64,000 nt of DNA, taken from NCBI RefSeq assembly GCF_030151085.1, contig NZ_JASLER010000090.1, forward strand, positions 16,776-80,775, in the 5' to 3' direction. The notes under the pieces were generated by a model. It worked only from the letters and a program-made list of their open reading frames with translations. It did not search any database and was not told where the DNA came from. Shown piece by piece: positions 35,882-44,504 of this stretch (within the stretch, counting starts at the first letter, position 1; each line of letters starts with the position of its first letter). The DNA comes from Bacteroides sp. (GTDB lineage: Bacteria; Bacteroidota; Bacteroidia; Bacteroidales; Bacteroidaceae). A program made the position numbers and the translations under genes.

Positions 35882-38530
35882 CTACAACCATCTTGTAAAT
35901 CTTTTCATGTACCATTGTTTCACGAATTGCGTCAACACGCAGTAAGCAAGCAGAATACCGACTAACCAAGGGAAATAACTGAGTGGCAACGGTTCCAATC
36001 CAATTGAACGCCCGAAAGCAGTAAACGGAATAGCTATGCCTATACCCATGATAAGGAAAGTCAAACCCATCACAGGCCAAGTGGCACGACTCTGGATAAA
36101 CGGAATTTTACGGGTGCGGATCATGTGCACAATCAATGTTTGCGACAGTAATCCTTCCACAAACCATCCCGTCTGAAACAAGGTTTGGTGTTCCGGACTA
36201 TTACAGCTAAACACATACCACATCACCAAATAAGTAACAATATCGAAGATGGAGCTGATGGGTCCAATATAAATCATGAACCGGCTTAAATCGGAAGCAT
36301 CCCAAACACGAGGCTTCTTCAGATATTCCGGGTCCATACGGTCGAAAGGTATCGTGGTTTGTGACACATCGTACAGCAGATTCTGAATCAACAGATGAAT
36401 AGGCAGCATCGGCAAAAAAGGCAAGAACGCACTGGCCGCTATCACACTGAACATATTCCCAAAATTGGAACTCGCTGTCATCTTGATGTATTTGGTAATA
36501 TTTCCAAATGTTTTCCGTCCTTCGATCACACCATCTTCCAGTACCATAAGATCTTTTTCGAGCAAGATGATGTCAGCACTTTCCTTGGCAATGTCAACAG
36601 CCGAATCGACTGAAATGCCGATATCGGACTGACGCAAAGCGGATGCATCATTAATGCCATCGCCGAGAAAACCGACCGTATTGCCCTGTCCCTGCAATAC
36701 TTGTATGATACGCGTCTTCTGTAAAGGTGTCAGTTTGGAGAACAGGGTGGTACGGTTTACCAAAGGTATCAACTCTTCATCAGTCATACGTTCTATTTCC
36801 GACCCTGTCAATGAAGAGGCTGCATTGATACCTACCTGGCGGGCAATTGTCTTAACAATGGCATCGTTATCGCCCGAAAGAATCTTCACCTCCACCCCAT
36901 TCTCGTGTAACTGCTTGATAGCCTGCGAAGCCGATGGTTTGGGAGGATCAAGAAAAGCAAGATAGCCTATTAATACCATCTCTTTTTCATCGCCTACCTC
37001 GAAATCATGATCTTTATCAATAAAACTTTTCTGGGCAATGGCCAATACACGCATGCCTTCGCGATTCATTTCTTCACTGATGGCTGTAGCTTGTATACGC
37101 AATTCGTCTGTCAAAAGGTGAACTTCACCGTTAAACTCGGCAAACGAACAAATAGCGAGCACTTCTTCTACGGCTCCTTTGGTGATAATCTGCTTTTTAG
37201 ACTGCTTATCTTCCACCACAACAGACATTCTGCGGCGGGAAAAATCAAAAGGTATTTCGTCTACTTTGAAATAATCGTCCTTCAGATGCTCCAGTTGCAG
37301 TTCGCGTACATGAGACAGGATGGCTTTGTCCATCAGATTCTTCAATCCTGTCTGGAAGTAGCTGTTGTAAAAGGCATGACGCAGTATGCGCTTGCCCGAA
37401 TCGGAAGTTCCATCGGCATTGATATACTTTTCGAGAACAATATTGTCACAGGTTATAGTTCCCGTCTTATCGGTACAGAGAATATTCATTGCTCCGAAGT
37501 TCTGAATGGCATTCAAGTTCTTGACAATCGTTTTCTTCTTCGACATGGCCACCGCTCCTTTCGAGAGATTGGCTGTAACAATCATAGGAAGCATTTCGGG
37601 AGTCAAACCAACGGCCACCGATACAGCAAAGATAAATGCTTCGAACCAGTCTCCTTTAGTAAATCCATTCACCAGAAAGACAAACGGTACCATGACCAAC
37701 ATGAAGCGAATCAGTAGGAAACTGACTTTACTGATACCTTTGTCAAAAGCGGTGGTAGCCCTTACACCAGTAATACTCCGTGCTATTGTGCCTAAATAAG
37801 TGTAACCACCCGTTGCAAATACTATACCCAAAGCCGAACCGCTGATTACAGTTGAACCCATAAAGCAGATATTATCCAGTTCGACTACACTACCTTTGCG
37901 ATTCAGCTTATCGTGTATCTCGGGGTATTTTTCAATAGGTTCGGATTCTCCGGTTAGGGACGATTGGCTGATAAACAGATCTTTGGATTCGATGATACGT
38001 ATATCGGCAGGAATCATATCACCGGCAGCTATGTAGACAATATCGCCCGGAACCAGTTCGCGGATATCTATTTCTTCTTGCTGCCCCACCCGCTTGACGC
38101 TACAGGTGTTCTTTACCATTTTCATAAGCGAATCGGTGGCTTCACCTGCTTTCCATTCTTGCCAGAATCTTAGTATGGAACTGAATATGACCATGGAGGC
38201 AATAATAATGACACCCGTCCATTCCTTCTCGCCCGGGTCGGCCATTCCCACGTCAATAACCAGCGATATGATGGCTAGAGCTGTCAGCACTCCGATAAAT
38301 GGATTGATAAAAGCCTTAATAAAAAGAAGTATAGGACGCTTCTTTTGTTCGTGAACAACTTCATTTAATCCATACTGCTCCCTCCTGCTCTTTACATCTT
38401 CGGGTAATAAGCCGCAAGCTGTAGTCTGAAAATAAGAATAAACGGATTCTTTAGTTTGTGTTGCAGCCAGAAATACCTTTTCAGCATTAAAAAGATAATG
38501 GGCATTCGTTTTTTTCTTCTTCCACATCAT
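35882..38530 (-). CDS. mgtA: magnesium-translocating P-type ATPase
   Basis: The 882-residue protein matches the P-type IIIB Mg2+ importer family in length and order. It has a cation ATPase N-terminal domain (residues 20-90), an actuator loop with L-T-G-E-S-E, the phosphorylated Asp in C-T-D-K-T-G-T, nucleotide-binding K-G-A-V-E-E, and the hinge G-D-G-I-N-D-A-S. About ten membrane helices are present, with six in the C-terminal third. The membrane motif V-G-L-T-P-E-M-L-P is typical of MgtA/MgtB. Probably made under Mg2+ limitation. Its promoter (-7 at 38603-38610) lies next to four response-regulator-like sites, and a two-component system is encoded immediately upstream. Confidence 0.95.
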   Translation of the reverse strand: MMWKKKKTNAHYLFNAEKVFLAATQTKESVYSYFQTTACGLLPEDVKSRREQYGLNEVVHEQKKRPILLFIKAFINPFIGVLTALAIISLVIDVGMADPGEKEWTGVIIIASMVIFSSILRFWQEWKAGEATDSLMKMVKNTCSVKRVGQQEEIDIRELVPGDIVYIAAGDMIPADIRIIESKDLFISQSSLTGESEPIEKYPEIHDKLNRKGSVVELDNICFMGSTVISGSALGIVFATGGYTYLGTIARSITGVRATTAFDKGISKVSFLLIRFMLVMVPFVFLVNGFTKGDWFEAFIFAVSVAVGLTPEMLPMIVTANLSKGAVAMSKKKTIVKNLNAIQNFGAMNILCTDKTGTITCDNIVLEKYINADGTSDSGKRILRHAFYNSYFQTGLKNLMDKAILSHVRELQLEHLKDDYFKVDEIPFDFSRRRMSVVVEDKQSKKQIITKGAVEEVLAICSFAEFNGEVHLLTDELRIQATAISEEMNREGMRVLAIAQKSFIDKDHDFEVGDEKEMVLIGYLAFLDPPKPSASQAIKQLHENGVEVKILSGDNDAIVKTIARQVGINAASSLTGSEIERMTDEELIPLVNRTTLFSKLTPLQKTRIIQVLQGQGNTVGFLGDGINDASALRQSDIGISVDSAVDIAKESADIILLEKDLMVLEDGVIEGRKTFGNITKYIKMTASSNFGNMFSVIAASAFLPFLPMLPIHLLIQNLLYDVSQTTIPFDRMDPEYLKKPRVWDASDLSRFMIYIGPISSIFDIVTYLVMWYVFSCNSPEHQTLFQTGWFVEGLLSQTLIVHMIRTRKIPFIQSRATWPVMGLTFLIMGIGIAIPFTAFGRSIGLEPLPLSYFPWLVGILLAYCVLTQFVKQWYMKRFTRWL

Positions 38531-38602
38531 TGTCTCCTCCTTTCTTTTGCGAACATACGTTCACATTCTAATAGTTAGTACTCTCTTTACCTTTAAGCGC
38601 TG

Positions 38603-38610
38603 CAAAGGTA
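38603..38610 (-). promoter_or_regulatory. -7 promoter element of mgtA
   Basis: TACCTTTG on the minus strand is an exact TAnnTTTG match, 73 nt before the mgtA start. The operator array ends 23 nt upstream, where a bound response regulator could contact polymerase. Confidence 0.65.
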
Positions 38611-38632
38611 GGAGGTGTCCTCCGGAAAGAAC

Positions 38633-38672
38633 GTTAGAGAATTATTAGAGTAATATTAGAAAAGGATTAGAA
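38633..38672 (-). promoter_or_regulatory. four-site response-regulator operator array upstream of mgtA
   Basis: The heptamer RTTAGAR occurs four times with exact 11-bp steps (TTAGA cores at 38634, 38645, 38656 and 38667; written YTCTAAY on the mgtA strand). Direct repeats at 11-bp spacing are the classical binding pattern of OmpR/PhoB-type regulators. The regulator encoded at 40100-40786 is of this type. Confidence 0.7.
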
Positions 38673-38674
38673 AT

Positions 38675-38733
38675 AATGATTAATGTTTAATGGGCTGCGC
38701 ATTACGGCAACATAACATTAAACATTAATCATT
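38675..38733. repeat. 18-bp perfect inverted repeat after the sensor-kinase gene
   Basis: Arms AATGATTAATGTTTAATG (38675-38692) and its exact complement (38716-38733) are separated by 23 nt. It begins 3 nt after the kinase stop and abuts the operator array. It may terminate the two-component transcript, though the arms are pure A/T-rich sequence. Confidence 0.7.
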
Positions 38734-38735
38734 GA

Positions 38736-40103
38736 TCACACATGTGGCAGCTTTACTATAAATATGGTTCCTTCACCCGGATGGGAATAAACTTCTATCA
38801 TCCCCCGGTGCAGGGATATTATCTTCTGAGTCAGTGTCATGCCAATGCCATATCCTTGTACAGACTGCTTATTCGCACCTCGGTAGAAAGGTTCGAAAAG
38901 CCGCTTCTTGTCTTCTTCGGTCATACCTATTCCGGTATCAGAGAAGCGAAGTACAGACATATCTTGCCAATAGGATATATGAATTTGCGAAAAATGATTA
39001 TCGGAATATTTGCAGTTATTCTCTATGAGATTTACAAAAGAAGTTATCAACAGGTAAGTATTGCCCGATACGGTAAGCACAGAATCGTCATCAGCTTCCT
39101 GTTCAAAAATCAAATCAACTTTATAGTTCGGATTGGCACGGAGAACTACCTCACGGGCATCGAGGAGCAACTCATCCAAACGGACTTCGTCCATCTTGAT
39201 TTGTTCGGGCAGATAATCGGCTTTCATCAGATTCAACAATCCTTCAATCAGCTTCACAATGCGATGGGCATCTTGTAGTACGTTGCGAATAGCTTCCTCG
39301 TACCGCTGCGGAGTACGTTCCTTTAGCAGAATAAGTTCCAACTCGGCAGTCAAGGCAGCCATTGGCGTGCGCAGTTCGTGGGACACATTGCTGACAAACA
39401 TCTTTTGGGAAGAAAAAGCTTTCTCCAGTCTGTCCAACAGTGCATTGAAGGCAATGCTGAGTTCGCCCAGTTCGTCTGTTTCATTCTCTACCGGAAGGCG
39501 TTTGTCTATCCGGGAGGCAGTGATCTCCTCTGCCTTCTTCACGATAGATGCCACCGGAGCCAACGAACTACGGGCAAGCAGATAGCCGACTATAACCAAT
39601 ACACTCAGAACAATCAGTGACAAGGCGAACAAGACTTCTTTCAATGCCGCCTGTGCCATATATCCATGTCCATCATAGGCAGCGGCTGTAACTACATAGT
39701 CTTTGCCTTGGAAAGTGTATACCATACCAATGCCCTGATAATCGTTGATGTAGAATTCGATGGCCTTTTTCGTCCTGATTTTATCTATCATTTCTTTGTT
39801 TTCCTTTATGATATCACTCTGCAAAGCGTCATGATAGAGCATATCGAACCGGGGAGTATAGACCGCCACTTCTACTTCGTCGATAAAGTTGCGATTATTC
39901 CAGTAAATGGATTGCATAGTCTTGGCATCCACCTGGTTATTGAGAAACAGATGGGCTTTGGTAATCGCCTCTTTGCGCAGTGTACGAAAGAAGGTATCGC
40001 TACGGGTATGCTCACTAAAGCAGTATACCGCCAACATGGAGAGTAAAAACAATACAGCAGTCACCGCTGTATAGCGTATAGTCAGTTTGGTGCGAATCTT
40101 CAT
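38736..40103 (-). CDS. membrane sensor histidine kinase of a two-component system
   Basis: The 455-residue protein has helix 1 at about 12-31, a periplasmic sensor of about 130 residues, helix 2 at about 160-180, a HAMP linker (about 180-232), and a HisKA domain with F-V-S-N-V-S-H-E-L-R-T-P and His242. The HATPase has N-box N-L-I-E-N-N-C-K-Y and D-T-G-I-G-M. It overlaps the response-regulator gene by 4 nt. The natural signal is unknown; adjacency to mgtA and the operator array suggest Mg2+ or another envelope cation cue. Confidence 0.93.
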   Translation of the reverse strand: MKIRTKLTIRYTAVTAVLFLLSMLAVYCFSEHTRSDTFFRTLRKEAITKAHLFLNNQVDAKTMQSIYWNNRNFIDEVEVAVYTPRFDMLYHDALQSDIIKENKEMIDKIRTKKAIEFYINDYQGIGMVYTFQGKDYVVTAAAYDGHGYMAQAALKEVLFALSLIVLSVLVIVGYLLARSSLAPVASIVKKAEEITASRIDKRLPVENETDELGELSIAFNALLDRLEKAFSSQKMFVSNVSHELRTPMAALTAELELILLKERTPQRYEEAIRNVLQDAHRIVKLIEGLLNLMKADYLPEQIKMDEVRLDELLLDAREVVLRANPNYKVDLIFEQEADDDSVLTVSGNTYLLITSFVNLIENNCKYSDNHFSQIHISYWQDMSVLRFSDTGIGMTEEDKKRLFEPFYRGANKQSVQGYGIGMTLTQKIISLHRGMIEVYSHPGEGTIFIVKLPHV

Positions 40104-40786
40104 GGCTTATCTGTCAGCATGAACCCCATGCCAGTCTTGGTATGAATCAGCTTCGTTTCGAAATCTTTATCTATCTTCTTTCGTAAATAGTTGATGTAGA
40201 CATCAATAAAATTAGTACCGGTATCGAAATGTGTGTTCCATACTTTATCGGCAATTTCGATACGATTCAGCACTCTTTCTGCATTTTCAACCATATAGAC
40301 CAGCAGATTGTATTCTTTAGGAGAAAGCTTGATGGCTTGACCGCTACGCCATACGCTCTTTGAATTCAAATCAATCTCCAAATCGGCATAAGTGAGCTTT
40401 TCCGGTTGTTGGCGAACAATTTCCTGACTACGTTTCAGCAATACGCTGATGCGGGCATTCAGTTCTCTGAAGTCAAACGGTTTCACCATATAGTCATCGG
40501 CTCCGGCATCGAATCCTTCGAGTTTATCGTCAGTAGTACCCAGGGCTGTAAGCATCAGAATGGGAACACCGGGATTAATTTTCCGTATCTCCTTGCTCAT
40601 TTCAAAGCCATTCAGTTTGGGGAGGATGACATCTGAAATGACTAAATCAAAATGATGGGACTTAAATAAACGCAAGCCCAATAAGCCATCGAATGCCACC
40701 TCTGCCTGATAACCGATTTCTTCCAGCCCCATCTTGATAAGGTTGGCTACTCTTTGCTCGTCTTCTACTACTAATATCTGATACAT
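40100..40786 (-). CDS. OmpR/PhoB-family response regulator
   Basis: The 228-residue protein has a receiver domain (1-120) with acidic pair E8-D9, phosphoacceptor Asp52 (V-I-S-D-V-I-L-P) and late Lys (V-K-P-F-D-F). A winged-helix domain (about 130-225) has L-S-P-K-E-Y-N-L-L and a recognition helix region F-I-D-V-Y-I-N-Y-L-R-K-K. First gene of the pair with the kinase. Likely binds the RTTAGAR array in front of mgtA. Confidence 0.95.
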   Translation of the reverse strand: MYQILVVEDEQRVANLIKMGLEEIGYQAEVAFDGLLGLRLFKSHHFDLVISDVILPKLNGFEMSKEIRKINPGVPILMLTALGTTDDKLEGFDAGADDYMVKPFDFRELNARISVLLKRSQEIVRQQPEKLTYADLEIDLNSKSVWRSGQAIKLSPKEYNLLVYMVENAERVLNRIEIADKVWNTHFDTGTNFIDVYINYLRKKIDKDFETKLIHTKTGMGFMLTDKP

Positions 40787-40835
40787 AACGCCTTGGATTA
40801 CAAATTGATTTGCGGAACCTAAATATTCAACTCAA

Positions 40836-40870
40836 CAAATGTATGAAAAAAAGATGCCCGCACAAAAAAG
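40836..40870 (-). promoter_or_regulatory. promoter of the two-component operon
   Basis: On the minus strand CTTTTTTG (40870-40863), 19 nt, TACATTTG (40843-40836): both Bacteroides promoter boxes at the expected spacing, 50 nt before the regulator start. Confidence 0.65.
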
Positions 40871-40907
40871 AATCATGAAATTCTATTGCAAGAAGTCCAT
40901 AAAACAG

Positions 40908-40946
40908 GAGGCTGAACCTTGAGAAGAATCTTCAAAGTTCAGCCTC
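40908..40946 (-). terminator. terminator after the oxaloacetate decarboxylase-like gene
   Basis: GAGGCTGAAC (40937-40946 complement) pairs with GTTCAGCCTC, followed on the minus strand by CTGTTTT. Confidence 0.75.
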
Positions 40947-40971
40947 TTTCCTATTTTTATAAAGAGGATTA

Positions 40972-42747
40972 TCAGAAGATGTCGCAGCGTTGAATATAGG
41001 CTATTACTTCTCCTTTATTAACGTTAGTTCCTTGCTGAGCACAGATTTCAACTACCCGACCTGTAAATCCGGTCAACACCTTATCGTATTCTCCCCACGG
41101 AGTGGACAAGTAGCAGAACACTTCGTCGTGCAGATACCTGCGTCCTATAAAAGGTGCAACTGAAGGACCTTCAACAGATACTTCCCAAAGTACTTGCCCC
41201 TTGGCAGGAGCAATGATCGGATCGGCCTTGGCACGCTTCAGTTTTTTGATCTCTTCATCCGAATAACCACCCTTTACCATAGCCGCATCTTTGGCCCGTT
41301 GAAGCTCTTCTTCGAAACGCTGCTTGGCAACGCCCGATTTATAATCACGATACTGGCGGTCGTGCATAGCCAGTTCGAAAAGTTCTTCATCATCCTCTCC
41401 ATAATCCCAACCGTTATCATCCATTTCCTTACGGAATGTATCCAATGCATCGGGATAATTCAACTGCGGGTCGGTATCGACAAACTCATATCCTTTGGAT
41501 TTAGCCAACTCTACGATCTCCGGTGCAAGTGTTCCGGGCAGACGTCCGCTCTTACCGAGAATCATGTCCCAGGTATGGTTATCGATCATGGTCCAACGCT
41601 CCTCACCTTTCACCAGTTGCATGACGTTCATCAACGCTACGTTCTTGACGTACTGGCTGAAAGGAGTTACCAAAGGAGGATATCCCAGTTTAGGCCATAC
41701 ATACTCTACTTCGTCGAAAAGCATCACAAGCAAATCGTCAATGCTGAGTTCGGGCTCGTTCTTTCCTCGCAATATCATATTGATGCCGGAGTGAACACCT
41801 TTCAAGTCGGCCATCATGGAGCCCATCATACCACCTGGAAGACCGCACTTCAGCAGAAGTGAAGACATGTGCTTGTTGGTAGGATCAATGAAATAGCCCA
41901 GGAAGTCGTCAATAAATTCCTGCGTCATGGCACGGGCTTTCATATAAGCCTTCATATTGATATCGGGTACTTGGAAACCTTTGTCTCTCAACATGGCTTG
42001 CACAGAGATTACGTCCGGATGGACTTTACCCCAAGACAGAGGTTCCATAGCCACATCTATGATATCGGCACCATTCTCGCAGACTTCGAGGATAGAAGCC
42101 ATGGAAAGTCCGGGACCGCTATGTCCGTGATATTGTATCAGCACTTCGGGGTGCTTCTCTTTAATAGCCTTGACTAATTCGCCCAACATTCCCGGACGAC
42201 CAATACCTGCCATATCTTTCAAACAGATTTCGGGTGCTCCGGCTTCTATCAGTTTCTCGGCAATGCGGGTGTAATATTCCACCGTATGAACAGGAGAATA
42301 GGTAATACACAGCGTTGCCTGAGGAATCATACCTGCTTCGAGGGCATACTTGATGGAAGGAATAATATTTCGCGTCTCATTCAGTCCGCAGAATATACGG
42401 GTGATATCAACACCTTGCGCATGCTTTACTTTATACATCAACCGACGGACATCGGCAGGAACGGGGAACATACGCAACGCATTCAAACCACGATCCAGCA
42501 TGTGCGTCTGAATACCCGCTTCATTGAAAGGTTTAGTAAAGGCTCGAACGGCTTTATTGGGGTTCTCGCCGTACAACAGGTTCACTTGTTCAAATGCACC
42601 TCCATTCGTTTCTACCCGAGCAAAACAGCCCATTTCAATAATCAGCGGAGCAATACGTTCTAACTGGTCTACTCTAGGCTGATACTTACCGGAAGACTGC
42701 CACATGTCCCGGTATACAAGACTGAATTTAATTTCCTTTTTCATCAT
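40972..42747 (-). CDS. oxaloacetate decarboxylase alpha / pyruvate carboxylase subunit B-like protein lacking the biotin lysine
   Basis: The N-terminal 300 residues of this 591-residue protein form a carboxyltransferase HMGL-like TIM barrel (Y-R-D-M-W-Q-S, E-T-N-G-G-A, I-C-L-K-D-M-A-G, Q-Y-H-G-H-S-G-P-G), with metal-binding His residues in Y-H-G-H-S. The conserved carboxylase domain follows. The C-terminal 75 residues keep the lipoyl/biotinyl fold pattern (I-I-A-P-A-K-G-Q-V-L, then G-T-N-V-N-K-G-E-V-I-A-Y-I), but the biotin attachment motif A-M-K-M is replaced by S-T-P-W-G (about 548-552). It may work with a separate biotin carrier, or do a biotin-independent reaction. ATG at 42744 is an alternative start. 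It is a single gene flanked by its own promoter and terminator. Confidence 0.85.
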   Translation of the reverse strand: MMKKEIKFSLVYRDMWQSSGKYQPRVDQLERIAPLIIEMGCFARVETNGGAFEQVNLLYGENPNKAVRAFTKPFNEAGIQTHMLDRGLNALRMFPVPADVRRLMYKVKHAQGVDITRIFCGLNETRNIIPSIKYALEAGMIPQATLCITYSPVHTVEYYTRIAEKLIEAGAPEICLKDMAGIGRPGMLGELVKAIKEKHPEVLIQYHGHSGPGLSMASILEVCENGADIIDVAMEPLSWGKVHPDVISVQAMLRDKGFQVPDINMKAYMKARAMTQEFIDDFLGYFIDPTNKHMSSLLLKCGLPGGMMGSMMADLKGVHSGINMILRGKNEPELSIDDLLVMLFDEVEYVWPKLGYPPLVTPFSQYVKNVALMNVMQLVKGEERWTMIDNHTWDMILGKSGRLPGTLAPEIVELAKSKGYEFVDTDPQLNYPDALDTFRKEMDDNGWDYGEDDEELFELAMHDRQYRDYKSGVAKQRFEEELQRAKDAAMVKGGYSDEEIKKLKRAKADPIIAPAKGQVLWEVSVEGPSVAPFIGRRYLHDEVFCYLSTPWGEYDKVLTGFTGRVVEICAQQGTNVNKGEVIAYIQRCDIF

Positions 42748-42792
42748 AGTCAGTAATAAGTGATTCTTTCATTTCGGTTAACTTAACATATA

Positions 42793-42800
42793 CAAATATA
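42793..42800 (-). promoter_or_regulatory. -7 promoter element of the decarboxylase-like gene
   Basis: TATATTTG on the minus strand, 46 nt before the start. Confidence 0.5.
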
Positions 42801-42939
42801 AAGGATTATTCTGACATATAGTCAAGAACAATCCTTAAATATTTAGCACTAAAGATATGTTTTATATCATATTGATAATTAAAACAATATTTTATACTTA
42901 GTGTTTAATACTATGTAGCATTATAATGTAATACATTAA

Positions 42940-43446
42940 TTATAATACGAAATCTCTCAATTCTTCTTGCAATTTTTGTCGAGTAAAGAAGATGCGACTT
43001 TTTACGGTTCCGAGAGGTAAATCAAGGCGTTCGGCAATTTCGCGGTATTTAAAACCTGAAACATGCATGGAAAAAGGAACTTTATAATCACGTGGTAGAG
43101 AATTAACAATACGGTGCATCTCTTTTAAATCGTATGCACCTTCGGTAGTTGCCAGACCGGAATCTTGGGGCATACTCAAATGATATAAGTTATCAGTTTG
43201 GTCAACAAAAGTTTGTTCGCGAACTATTTTACGATAATTATTAATAAAGATATTGCGCATAATGGTATACATCCAACCCTTGAAATTAGTATCGGGTTCA
43301 TATTTATCTTCATTATCTAAAGCCTTTAGAGACGTTTCCTGCAACAAATCATTCGCTTCTTCGCGGTCGGCGGTCAACTTGTATGCAAATCGAAGCAGTT
43401 CTTCTTGCACTGCAAGCAAATCTTTTCTAAAACTGTAAGTATTCAT
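42940..43446 (-). CDS. ECF RNA polymerase sigma factor
   Basis: The 168-residue protein has region 2 with A-D-R-E-E-A-N-D-L-L-Q-E-T-S-L-K-A and F-K-G-W-M-Y-T-I-M-R-N, and region 4 with F-K-Y-R-E-I-A-E-R-L-D-L-P-L-G-T-V-K-S-R. It is a stand-alone sigma with no anti-sigma gene next to it, a common arrangement for housekeeping-like ECF factors of Bacteroidetes. The upstream region carries paired ACTATCA/TGATAG words (43515-43596) that may be regulatory. Confidence 0.93.
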   Translation of the reverse strand: MNTYSFRKDLLAVQEELLRFAYKLTADREEANDLLQETSLKALDNEDKYEPDTNFKGWMYTIMRNIFINNYRKIVREQTFVDQTDNLYHLSMPQDSGLATTEGAYDLKEMHRIVNSLPRDYKVPFSMHVSGFKYREIAERLDLPLGTVKSRIFFTRQKLQEELRDFVL

Positions 43447-43550
43447 ACTTGTCTCGTTTTTTAATAGTTAATAATGGTTTAGGTTTCTCGGTTGCAAGTA
43501 TAAGGAAGATTTCACTATCAGGGGGACGGATTACGGTTTTTCTTGAGGGC

Positions 43551-43596
43551 AAAAACTATCATTTGATAGATTTCCCCCCTCATATTGATAGTTTTT
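43551..43596. repeat. inverted repeat upstream of the ECF sigma gene
   Basis: AAAAACTATCA (43551-43561) and TGATAGTTTTT (43586-43596) are perfect complements with a C-rich centre (TTTCCCCCCTC). A further ACTATCAGGGGG word lies at about 43514-43525. The element is more than 100 nt upstream of the sigma start at 43446. The rest of 43447-43671 shows no other feature. Confidence 0.55.
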
Positions 43597-43671
43597 AGGT
43601 CTTATTTTTAAATAAAAGCGATCTTTTTCTAATAATATGTGAATTAGATGAAAACACTTAATTTAAATAAT

Positions 43672-43803
43672 TCGGTAAAATTTAAACGAAAATCCCAAGC
43701 ATTTGTTATTAAAATGCTTGGGATTTTCAGTTATGATGCCCGGAATATTCGTTTGAAATGCCAGGGGGTTCTATTTGAAATGACTGAGGTTTACCATCAG
43801 GAC
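43672..43803. repeat. 22-nt-period degenerate repeat array (array B)
   Basis: Units start at 43672, 43694, 43716, 43738, 43760 and 43782, all exactly 22 nt apart. Five of the six end in AAAT, GAT or similar and contain a T-run near the middle (GCATTTG, GATTTTC, ATATTC, GGTTCT, GGTTTAC). Units at 43694 and 43716 also form a hairpin (AAAATCCCAAGCATTT with AAATGCTTGGGATTTT). It overlaps the last codons of the UPF0126 gene, so it is placed just 3' of that gene. Confidence 0.72.
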
Positions 43804-44423
43804 GATGATTCATCCTCATGCCCGGCAAGTATGGGTAGACAGATATTGTATTTTACTGCCAAAATGCGCACAACAAACACGGATGCACCGCCGATAGTCT
43901 GACATAAGAATGATTCCAGTCCTATAAAATCGCAAAACCAATAGACTGTTCCACCTACCACACACGCCATGGCATAAATCTCTTTTCGGAAGATCAACGG
44001 AATTTCATTGATAAGAACGTCACGGATTACACCACCCGCGGCGCCGGTAATACTACCCATAATGATAGCTACCCAAAACGGATACCCCAGGGCAATGCTC
44101 TTACCCACACCAACCACCGTAAATAGCGCTAAACCGATACTATCGAAAATAAAGAACGTATTATTTAAATGAATAAGATACTTGCCGAAGAGGATAACCC
44201 AAAGCAGAGCAAGCCCGGTACAAATAAGGTAAATAGGATCGGTCATCCAGCCGGGAGTAACATCCAGCAGCACATCACGTATCGTACCGCCACCTATAGC
44301 TACCACAAAACCTACGACATAGGCTCCAAACCAATCGAACCGTTTTGCCGAAGCCAAACGTATACCGCTGATAGCGAACGCAAACGTACCAATGAAATCG
44401 AGTATCTGAACAAATGTTGGCAT
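43797..44423 (-). CDS. TRIC/UPF0126 family membrane channel or transporter
   Basis: The 208-residue protein has seven hydrophobic helices arranged as two repeats of the UPF0126 domain. The paired glycine-rich motifs are G-G-G-T-I-R-D-V-L-L-D at 43-53 and A-G-G-V-I-R-D-V-L-I-N at about 130-140, which define the prokaryotic TRIC (trimeric intracellular cation channel) family. Bacterial members have been reported as K+ channels and, for YicG, as glycine transporters. Substrate here unknown. Confidence 0.9.
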   Translation of the reverse strand: MPTFVQILDFIGTFAFAISGIRLASAKRFDWFGAYVVGFVVAIGGGTIRDVLLDVTPGWMTDPIYLICTGLALLWVILFGKYLIHLNNTFFIFDSIGLALFTVVGVGKSIALGYPFWVAIIMGSITGAAGGVIRDVLINEIPLIFRKEIYAMACVVGGTVYWFCDFIGLESFLCQTIGGASVFVVRILAVKYNICLPILAGHEDESSS

Positions 44424-44473
44424 ATCTAAGTTAATTTATTGGCAAAGTAACAAATAATTTCCTTAAGAAAACG

Positions 44474-44481
44474 TATTTTTG
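44474..44481 (+). promoter_or_regulatory. -7 promoter element of the wecB-like gene
   Basis: TATTTTTG, 23 nt before the ATG at 44505. Confidence 0.5.
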
Positions 44482-44504
44482 TCTCATCTTTTAAACCGTC
44501 AACA

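Noticed and set aside
37007..37717. 236-codon open frame opposite mgtA
   Set aside because: Antisense to conserved P-type ATPase motifs including the phosphorylation site region.
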